Shown piece by piece: positions 56,049 through 64,000 of a stretch of DNA of 64,000 nucleotides. Position numbers and translations under genes: made by a program. The DNA comes from Onthophagus taurus (Eukaryota > Arthropoda > Insecta > Coleoptera > Scarabaeidae). The stretch covers positions 1,550,001 through 1,614,000 of the forward strand of contig NW_027248940.1 in assembly GCF_036711975.1 (NCBI RefSeq), read 5' to 3'. The notes beneath the pieces are model-generated. The model was not told where the DNA came from. It saw nothing but the letters and a program-made list of their open reading frames with translations, and did no database searches. Numbering within the stretch: position 1 is the stretch's first letter; every line of letters starts with the position of its first letter.

Positions 56049-56195
56049 ATGAATTTCGAAAATTATGAAAAATGTTACATGATAGAATGCTATATGTTAT
56101 CAGATAAGAATGCGACGTTAGCCGCGGAATTTTATTTCACAAGATATCCAGAAAGAAGGCAACCGCACGTAAAAAAGCCGGTTTCAGCCGGCTAG
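56049..56195 (+). pseudogene. Mariner-type transposase N-terminal fragment
   Basis: A 48-codon frame, MNFENYEKCYMIECYMLSDK then TLAAEFYFTRYPERRQPH, matches in layout the first helix-turn-helix of the DD41D-type transposase at 61304 (SNEEMRDMLCVY, AASRKYREMYPYRRQP). It ends at a stop after KKPVSAG, where unrelated sequence with a GCCGG palindrome begins. Only the DNA-binding start survives. Confidence 0.5.
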
Positions 56196-56382
56196 CAAAA
56201 AATTTAATAGATATTTGGTCCTTCCCCAAACCACATACAAAAACATACCAAAATGACCTGCAAGAGAAATTGCAACAAGACGTCTCACCCAAAAGCCGCT
56301 GCTCCCGAATATGAAAGAAAAATAAGTATAAACCATACAAAGCGGGGCTAACTCATTATTTACGTGCCAGAGATGTCAATCG

Positions 56383-57351
56383 AAGTAAGTATTGATCAAA
56401 AATTATAGGAAACTCTTGCGGGTTGTTCTTTGAGTTTGATTCTTTGAATTTTCTTTTTGTAGGTTATGTTAAATAATAAAATAAAATTATCATCCGACTC
56501 ACTGTGAAAAATAATGGATTGGAGTTCAATGTGGTATCTGGATTATGGATTGTCTCTTGTGTTCGGGGCACTAACTAATTTTCTGGATTGTCTACAGGAT
56601 TCTTCTTACGGGAACTTGAACTGTTTGTTCTTTGGAAATAGGGTCTTGGAATGGTCTCGAAGAAGTATCGGCAGTTCTTGGAATAGGTTGTAGGATGATT
56701 CTCTTTTATTTTAATATTGTAAGTTGGTCTGACTTTTTTTAAAAAAAAATTATCTTAATTTTTTTTGAGGTTATCTTTTCAAAATTCTTCTATCTGACGA
56801 CGTGGATTCAACGCTGGTCCGACGACGACTCTCTCACTCCCTGTTCGCGATCTCCTTATATACCCCGGCACTCCAGCTGTTTCTTCCTCGTTTCTGATTG
56901 GCTCTTAGCTTCGCGCCCTTTTTCAAAATTCAAAATTCTTGCTTCGAAACTAGCGTCATCTCTTGATCTTTCTCGGAATTAACCTTCAAAATTTAATTCT
57001 TTTTTCGTTGATTTCTCCCTTATTCCTTTATGAAACGTAATAAAACTTCGTATTCAACGTTGTCTTTTCTTGTTTTTAGACATACATTGGAGTACACGCC
57101 AAATTTCAACAATGAGTAAAGTTGGAAAAATTCAAATTTAAATCAAGGATTTCTTCCTCAAAATAACGTTAAAACCTCAAACGATGAATGAAAAATGTGC
57201 TTTAGGAGCTGAACTTTAATAATTGATACATTTGGAAGTAAACTAAACGGTTTAAGATAAGATTTTCACCAACAAAAAAATCTCTCTGTCACAAATTCTA
57301 GGTTATGTTCTCTCGGTGAACTAAGAGAATGTTAAAATTATTACAATATAT
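56383..57351. repeat. Dispersed 0.95-kb repeat, copy 2
   Basis: Same orientation as 4825-5765 and colinear over its whole length, with scattered substitutions, a 15-bp duplication near 56430 (TTTGATTCTTTGAA) and small indels. It ends ATTATTACAATATAT|TCAG. The minus-strand TATATAAGGAGATCG promoter-like block is kept (near 56855). Confidence 0.6.
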
Positions 57352-57675
57352 TCAGTTAGCTCAATCCATATTATATATAATCAAAGAGGTGAATACATTT
57401 TGTGTTTTGACAATTTCTAATTGTCAATTCAATTTTCAAGTGTTACCAACTGCTGCATACCTATTTCCCTACATTGTCAAAATTTATTTTATTTTTGTTA
57501 AAAAAAAAGGATAAAAACGCGAATTACAAAAAATAGCATAAAAAACACGTTTCATAAGACTTAAAGCACTCATTCATTAAACAACTTGAATTCGTGCCTT
57601 TCAAGCGTGTCTTACGAAACTTGTTTTTTAATACACTATTTCCATCTCATTTTAAAGCATTACTCTCCCTCCTAA
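57352..57675. other. AT-rich spacer, nothing recognised
   Basis: It lies between the dispersed repeat and the LINE tail. No frame or repeat of note. Confidence 0.5.
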
Positions 57676-58148
57676 TAATAATAATAATAATAATAATAAA
57701 TGACTTTATTGTCTCCATTACAAAAAAGAAACTACAATACAAATATATACATAATGTATGGAGATCAAACGGCGGGATCCAGAATAGTCTGTTCTATCCA
57801 ACCGTAAAATAAAAAAAAAAAAATTCTATGAATTATAACAAATAAAAAGAAAAAAAAACAAAGGCAAAATCTTGAAATCATTAATACAGTATCACCCGCA
57901 TCATATCAAATCTAAATTTAAACATAATTAAATTAAATGAAAGGGCCCAAAAGACCCAAACGTAAATTAAATGAAAGAGAAAAAAAAAGAAATGAGGAGC
58001 AAAAAAAGAAAAAAAAAAATAATAATGAAAATTAAAAAAGGACTCAGTGTAATAACTGATGGCTTAACTGTTAACATCGTAACAATGACTTTATATCAAT
58101 AAGAATAAGGTCACAAAAAAATCACAGAGAAACAAAGAATAACAAACA

Positions 58149-60802
58149 TCAGACAAGACCCGTTGACTGCTGAAAAATCATATTCCTCAATTTTATTCGA
58201 AATTGGTCATATTTCAGTTGACGTAGTGCATGTGGCAAGCTTCCATACGATTTATAAACATGATATGTAAATGACCTTTGAAAAAGTGATGTTCTATGTT
58301 TTGGAGGATAGAAACTAATACCTGACCTTGTCTGACTTCCCTCGCACTGTGGTTTATATTTAATTTTATTATGCAGGTACTCCGGGACTCCAGAGGTAAC
58401 GATTCTATGATAGAGAGACAAACTATGAAACTCCCGTCGAGAGCTCATGTTCAGCCACCCAGCATCCTTAAGTTTATAAGAAACTCTATCAAATTTGCGA
58501 ATCCCATAAATGAATCTGAGGCAACTATTCTGAACCTTTTGTATACTTCGTGACGTGACTGCATCTATAGCCCTATGATATACAGCAGACATATAATTAA
58601 ATTGTGAAAGAACAAACATATCACAGAGGAGCACTTTTAATTTCAAAGGTAAACATGAACGATGCGGGTACAGCCGACGCAAAAAAAAATATGATCTCTG
58701 AATATATGTTTGAATTTGTTTTCTAAATCTTAAGCTAGTATCTAAAATCATACCAAGACACTTAGCTTCAGAGACCTTTTTAATTAAGGTCTTATTCATC
58801 TTAATGGCTAAGTGCGAAGTAGGGTTGCGCTGTTGCCCATTAAAACTCATCCACATAGATTTGTCAGGATTTATTTTAAGCTGGTGGTATGTTGCTAATT
58901 CAAAAATCGTATCAAGGTCACCGCTAATACCAGCCTCAGCAATACCACTGCCCGCTGTCGCGTATGAAGCGTAAAGCTGGGTATCATCCGCATATGTACT
59001 CATTTTACAGAATTTAATAAATTTATTAAATTGTGACGTATAGATAGAAAATAAAATAGGTCCCAGCACAGATCCTTGGGGAACACCATTACAAAGTGCG
59101 AGTTCACCAGAGATGGCATCATCAATTTTCACCCTCTGTGTGCGATCACTAAGATAGCCACTCAATAGTGTTACTGCGCCTTCACCAAAACCCAGATAAC
59201 GAAGTAGTTTGCTCAAAATGGTGTGGTTAACAGTGTCAAATGCTTTTGAATAGTCTAAAAAACCACAGCAGTACTCTCTCCCACGTCAACAGCGGACAAT
59301 ATATCATCAGTTAGATTTAACATTGATGTTGTGCAACTATACCCACATCGAAAACCCGATTGTTCTGAAGGGAGCAAACTATTGGTCTCCATATACTCCA
59401 CCAATTGAGCTTTCATAACCTTTTCTAAAACTTTAGAAAGAACAGGGAGAATACTTATTGGTCGCAAGTCACTATACTCACGTGGGTTATCCTTTTTGAG
59501 CAGAGGAATAACCTCTGCGCGTTTCCATTCCAAGGGAAAGACATGGTCAACTAAACAACAATTGAGTAGGTGGGTTAAATATGGCAAAATGGTGGGGCAA
59601 CACAGTTTGATCATCTCAATGGAAATTCCATCAGTACCAATAGCAGAAGATGTAATAGATGCAATCACGTCAAAAACCAGAGAGATCTCCACAGTCTTAA
59701 ATGAAAACTGACTACCATAAATAGGAGAACTGTACAGATCAAGGTCAGAAGCCTGTAAATCTTTAATAATGTCATTTACACTGCCTACAAAATAATTATT
59801 AATCAGATCAGGATGTTTTAAATTTAAAGGTAGACAAGATTTTTTAATTGGTTTTAAGTTCAAAGTTTTCAAGTTATTCCACATCTGTTTGGTATTGCCC
59901 GTAGCAGCAATAGAACCAAAATAAGCTCGCTTTTCATTTCTTATAGCTGCAGTAGTAAGATTACGAAGGGTCTTATAATATTCCCAATGAGCCGGCCTGC
60001 CCGTATGTCTAAACCTGGTTTTAGCTTCATTTCTCAACTTAATCATTAATCTAATATTATCAGTCATCCAGGGTGCGGGAGGCTTGGTAAATCGACATTA
60101 CTTTATTGGAGCGTGAATATCAAATAAATCAATTAAGGCTTGTGTAAAGAATGAGACCTTGTCGTTAATATCAGTTAGATAAAATATAAAATTGAATGGA
60201 ACTGATTGTAAATCATGCAGAAAAGATACACTATCAATACGCCTTAATAGTCGTAGAGACTTAAACACTGGAGATTGTCTACCTACATTCACACCAACAT
60301 CGCAAAATACCATATCATGATCAGACAAATTGCACGGGAGCACTCCACTGCGTAGAACCAGAGTCTTTTCGAACGTTATCAACAAGTCTATCAGAGAAGC
60401 CGTTCCAAAAGTAATTCTTGTAGGTACATCAATCAATTGTTGACCTCCAAGGGAATTTAGCAAATTCAACAGATACTCACTATCGCAATTATCCATATTG
60501 ATTAAATTAACATTAAAATCACCGCAACATATAATTCGATCAGTAAAGCTCAGACAACTTACAACCGAATTCTCAAATTCATCCAGAAATCCTCTGTAAT
60601 AAACAGCGGGAGGCTTATACACACATCCAACACACAGACACTCGCAACCAAAACGGACTTTTATCCACAACTGCTCAATCTCGAAAGAAGACGGAATAAT
60701 GGAGAACTCCAAAAAATCACGTAAAACAAAACAAAGAGTCTTTAGAAAATTGCACGCCATACCGTATAGAGAAAGAGTATAAGAAAAAACAGTTAAAGCC
60801 AA
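58149..60802 (-). pseudogene. LINE ORF2: endonuclease and reverse transcriptase, several breaks
   Basis: The endonuclease N-terminus is lost: neither NIRSL nor TETWL is present and the frame joins at FSIIPSSFEIEQLW. What remains has VGCVYKPPAVY, CCGDFNVNLI and LSDHDMVF. A stop (TAA at about 60094-60096) lies in the IHAPIK-stop-CRFTKPPAPW linker. The RT then reads IGTDGISIEMIKLCCPTILPY, LRPISILPVLSKVLEKVM, SGFRCGYSCTTSM and AVVF, loses one T near 59255, and resumes LDYSKAFDTVNH, CNGVPQGSVLGPILFS, TYADDTQLYA (YADD at about 58984-58995), CLRFIYGIRKFDRV, PPKHRTSLFQRSFTYH, to a stop at 58149. About 880 codons in all. It is very close to the LINE at 35019-37090. Confidence 0.87.
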
Positions 60803-60938
60803 TGAATGAACAATTCAAAAAGTAAACAAAACAAACAAAAAAAAAAAACAAAAATCAATCAAATAAGTAAACGAAAAGAAATTTTAAAAAAATAGAAAAT
60901 AAAGAGTAACAGCAATAGTAATGAAAAAAAAATATATA

Positions 60939-62958
60939 CAGGGTGATTCATAAGTAATGGGCCAAATTGTAAATGTACGTTCAGGAGGCCAAAATAATAA
61001 TATTTTCATTAACAATAATGGGTCTTAGTCTGCTCCTTACTGAGATACAGGATGTTAAAGCGAAAAAAATAAAATAGATTTTTGTTAATAGATCAGCTAC
61101 TTTTCTACATAATGACTCATAGTTGACTTATAGTTTTTGTAAGGGTAAACAATAATGTGTGAGAGGATTTGAGTTAACTCGTAGATGTCGTCACATGCGC
61201 CATATGAATTATGAAACGTCAATGAGCTTTTACGTTTAATGAATAGTTTAAAACATTTTATTGTTAAGTAAACTGATTCATTCTTGTCCTAACATAAATC
61301 AAAATGCCGAGACATAATCACTTTTCAAACGAAGAAATGAGAGACATGTTATGCGTTTACGCACAAGAACGTTTTTCTGGGCAAGCAGCATCCAGAAAAT
61401 ATCGTGAAATGTACCCTTACAGAAGGCAACCAAACCGGAAGATATTTCAAAATATTTATAATCGATTGGGTGAAACAGATTCATTTCGTCCAAAATATCA
61501 TACAGGACGTCCTAAGATTATCACTCCGCAGCAAGAAGATGAAATTCTGAAATAAGCACTCGTCGATTGTCTGCAGCAACTGGAATAAGCCAACCATCCG
61601 TGACTAGAATTTTACACAAGGAAAATTTATATCCCTATCATTTTATACCTGTGCAAAATTTACTTCCAACAGATTATCGAATCAGAGTTCAATTTTGTCA
61701 GTGGCTAAAAGGAAAATTGAATAATAATCCAACATTCCTAAATAACATTCTTTTCACGGATGAAGCAACCTTTACCAGACGCGGAGTTTTTAATTGGCGA
61801 AATAGTCATGCCTGGGAAACCGAAAACCCTCGTTTAAAAAAAGATAGACATTTCCAGCACGAGTTTAAAATAAATGTGTGGTGCGGTGTAATAGGCAATA
61901 CATTACTGGGCCCAGTTGAATTACCTCCTAATTTAAATGGAGCTCTTGGGAGATCTTCCATTACAACTAAGAAGAAATATGTGGTTCATGCAAGACGGTG
62001 CTCCTCCACATTTTTCACGTGCTGTGCGCGAACATCTGAATGAAACATTCCCTCACCGTTGGATTGGACGTGGTAGTGAATTTCAGTGGCCACCTCGCAG
62101 TCCCGATTTTAATCCACTTGATTTTTATGTGAACCTACTATAAATACACGAGACGAGTTATGGAATTCAATACGAAATAATCCTGCTACATTTTTTAAAG
62201 TCAGACAATCCTTAACCAAACGGTTAAATGCGTGTATAAATGCTGGTGGTGGTCATGTTGAAAACCTTTTGCAGTAGCTCATAATTAAGCTTAAATTTAA
62301 TTTAACTTCGCACAACATTAACATGTAGGTTTTGATAACAGTTGTCGTAAGTGGTCTTAGTTCAAGTCTGTTCTAATGTTGTATTTCGTTTTATTAACTG
62401 GCGTACAATAAATTCAGTTTAATATTGTTATCAATTATCAATTACGGTTAGGTAAATGTCAACATTCCATGCCATGCTTGTGTCTTAACAGATTAATGCT
62501 ACGTCGACCACCGTGAAATGTAGTGTAGTGAATTAGTAAAATTCAAATATCTCGAAAATCGTTAATATTTTCAAGATCAAACAAGTATAGCTTTTTTCTA
62601 CAGAAATGATGGGGCTATCCAAATTAAACAAGTATGTTGTAAAATAATGAGCGATAAAAAATTTGTAGCTGATTTTATCTAATTCATATGGCGCATGTGG
62701 CGACATCTACGAGTTAACTCAAATCCTCTCACACATTATTGTTTACCTTATTTATTTATGTTTATGTTATTATTTATGTTTACATTATGTAGAAAAGTAG
62801 CTGATCTATTAACAAAAATCTATTTTATTTTTTTCGCTTTAACATCCTGTATCTCAGTAAGGAGCAGACTAAGACCCATTATTGTTAATGAAAATATTAT
62901 TATTTTGGCCTCCTGAACGTACATTTACAATTTGGCCCATTACTTATGAATCACCCTG
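60939..62958 (+). mobile_element. DD41D mariner-type transposon with about 275-bp TIRs
   Basis: It begins TA|CAGGGTGATTCATAAGTAAT and ends with the inverse before TA (62959-62960). The inverted repeats run 60939-61210 and 62681-62958, unusually long, with a few indels. The transposase gene is decayed. DD41D elements are the group typified by rosa in fruit flies; assignment rests on the residue spacing and is therefore moderate. Confidence 0.85.
61304..62277 (+). pseudogene. DD41D mariner-type transposase, frameshifted
   Basis: MPRHNHFSNEEMRDMLCVYA, QAASRKYREMYPYRRQP and RPKIITPQQEDEILK form the N-terminal helix-turn-helix pair (61304-61552). A one-base shift leads to STRRLSAATGISQPSVTRIL and the catalytic start NNILFTDEATFTRRGVFNW, HEFKINVWCGVIGN. 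Near 61940 a few residues are lost and the frame changes to LGDLPLQLRRNMWFMQDGAPPHF and WPPRSPDFNPLDFYV. Forty-one residues separate the D of QDG from the D of LDF, hence DD41D. A further deletion precedes the tail NPATFFKVRQSLTKRL, GGGHVENLLQ, stop at 62277. All three catalytic aspartates remain but the frame does not. Confidence 0.83.
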
Positions 62959-63047
62959 TATATCCAAAAGAAATGAGATAATGCATGTGTTACATGTTTG
63001 TGGCTAAAAATTAAATAAATTCATAACAAACAATAATTACAGTTTGC

Positions 63048-63696
63048 TACATAGTGCACCTATTTCTTTTACCACATTTATCCTTATAAAAAAGCGTTCC
63101 GTCGATCGACCAAACATTCAACTTTCCATACTTATCTTTGAGGGCTTTCATACGAATTAATCGGTCGCGGGTAACTTCAGTCCTTTCTTTCCACGTAGCA
63201 CCTCCCTCTTACTTCCGTATCCCAAAAACTTAATTAAAATAGGACGCGCTCTTCCCTGTTTCTTGGTAGAGGAATCATTTTCCGTCTCGCTTGACAAAAT
63301 AGTTTTTTTACCAGTTCGATGACACCTATCAATATCAGCTGGTGTTATGTTGATAGCCATGTGTTTAAAGAAAATATCCGTCACAAGAGAGACAACATCT
63401 TCTTTGTCGTTCTCTTCGACTCCGAAGAGACGTACATTATTCCTGCGATAGTATTGCTCCAACTCGTCAACTTTTTTGGCACATTCCATCCTTATCTCAC
63501 CATTCTCCTTTCTCAAATCAACCACTTCCGCATTTAAAACCTTAATTTTTTCTTCATACTTATTGATAACAATTTGCAATTGTTTTTCCACCATGGTCGT
63601 AATTGCGAGAGTAATCTGTTCTAAGATTTCCCTCTTTTGAAATGCCTTGACAATAATTTCTTCTATCTCCGTTGTTTGTGATCGCGATAAAACCAT
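63048..63696 (-). pseudogene. LINE ORF1 protein (L1-ORF1p-like), one frameshift
   Basis: Partner of the ORF2 at 58149-60802. From the ATG at 63696: an amphipathic helical start, a long coiled coil (IVINKYEEKIKVLNAEVVDL), LEQYYRRNNVRLFGVEE opening the RRM-like fold, ADIDRCHRTGKK, a Ser/Glu-rich insert and ARPILIKFLGYGSKREVL. A frame change near 63180 is needed to read the C-terminal domain VTRDRLIRMKALKDKYG, LNVWSIDGTLFYKDK, ending RCTM at 63048. With it the protein would be about 215 aa. It gives the model for what is missing from the shortened ORF1 at 10282-10728. Confidence 0.78.
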
Positions 63697-63840
63697 GATG
63701 TGGTAGATTTATAAATTTAAGATTAAATAATTTGAGAATAAAAGAAAGGGAGCCAATCTGAAGCACTGCACTATCACACAGAGAATAGTAGGCGGTATCA
63801 CTTGTGTAGTGGGAACTTTTGATAAGACACAACTTGTTTT

Positions 63841-64000
63841 AATTTAATAAACGATCAGAGCCACAACATGCGTGTATGTCGTTGAAGTTAGCAACGGATT
63901 CAGAAACGAAATTCACATTTTTACAGCGGACCAAACAAATAGTGTACTCTATCTATAATTTCGTATTTATTAGTGATAACAACCAAAAAAACATCAAAAT
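63841..64000. other. Window edge, nothing recognised
   Basis: Short unique sequence beyond the LINE leader. Confidence 0.4.

Larger units (their letters stand above)
54971..56195 (+). mobile_element. Mariner-like element remains
   Basis: It starts TA|CAGGGTGTCCCAATTTCGA, a common mariner-type terminus. About 1.1 kb downstream is a short transposase N-terminus. Between them are other hairpins, probably later MITE insertions. No matching right TIR was found before the next repeat at 56383, so the right limit is arbitrary. Confidence 0.4.
57676..63840 (-). mobile_element. CR1/Jockey-superfamily LINE, near full length, split by a mariner element
   Basis: Minus-strand LINE: (TTA)n tail at 57676-57700, 3' UTR to 58148, ORF2 remains 60802-58149, ORF1 63696-63048, leader to about 63840. 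A DD41D mariner element (60939-62958) sits between ORF1 and ORF2. Removing it brings the two ORFs to about 240 bp apart, a normal layout. Confidence 0.82.

Noticed and set aside
55819-56052. 77-codon frame on the plus strand
   Set aside because: It overlaps a probable MITE arm and has no family resemblance.
4825-57351. The two 0.95-kb repeats as the LTRs of one 52-kb retrotransposon
   Set aside because: The interval holds host genes, satellites and many unrelated elements but no gag-pol, so they are separate copies.
1-64000. tRNA, rRNA or other structural RNA genes
   Set aside because: No cloverleaf with A and B box order and no conserved rRNA block was noticed by eye; a covariance-model search was not possible.

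Overview
This is a eukaryotic, very AT-rich, gene-poor window. Short GT-AG introns, two insect-type odorant receptor genes, a secreted serine protease homologue and the mix of mobile elements (Tc1/mariner, piggyBac, CR1/Jockey-, LOA- and R1-like LINEs) point to an insect. A beetle is my guess from general flavour only; nothing here proves the order.

Only four apparently functional host genes are supported: two five-exon odorant receptors (minus 11551-12876, plus 31091-32413; 367 codons each, same exon lengths, an inverted duplicate pair), a four-exon serine protease homologue that has lost all three catalytic residues (minus 21510-22475), and a single-exon tubulin-folding cofactor B gene (plus 44878-45609). 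Almost everything else is repeats.

Layout: 1-1066 piggyBac-like end; 1925-4705 palindromic element split by a Tc1-like element with an intact DD34E transposase and about 370-bp TIRs; 4825-5765 dispersed 0.95-kb repeat; 5836-10860 LINE remains including an intact 920-aa EN-RT ORF2; 11551-13582 receptor A; 13824-16432 a TIR element filled with 455-bp tandem repeats; 16567-17005 LINE fragment; 17010-21290 a 183-bp satellite with higher-order structure; 21510-22475 the protease homologue; 22800-26410 a minisatellite split by a LOA-like LINE that carries a solo LTR and an R1-like fragment; 27592-29506 a TIR element with a Myb/SANT-like gene; 29590-30490 hairpin-rich MITEs; 30510-32460 receptor B; 32736-44690 a 357-bp satellite with one LINE insertion; TBCB; 45720-49515 the same satellite family in the opposite orientation; 49678-54859 a 5.2-kb TIR element with a 4-bp target duplication whose DUF7869-type protein gene is split by an R1-like LINE; 54971-56195 mariner-like remains; 56383-57351 second copy of the 0.95-kb repeat; 57676-63840 a nearly complete LINE split by a DD41D mariner element.

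The main themes are nested insertion (most junctions can be dated relative to each other), inverted duplication (receptors, satellite arms, Tc1 element) and a satellite superfamily built on a roughly 180-bp monomer that surrounds the few host genes. The strongest candidate for something little described is the TIR element at 49678-54859; the tandem-repeat-filled TIR element at 13824-16432 and the TBCB island between inverted satellite arms come next.
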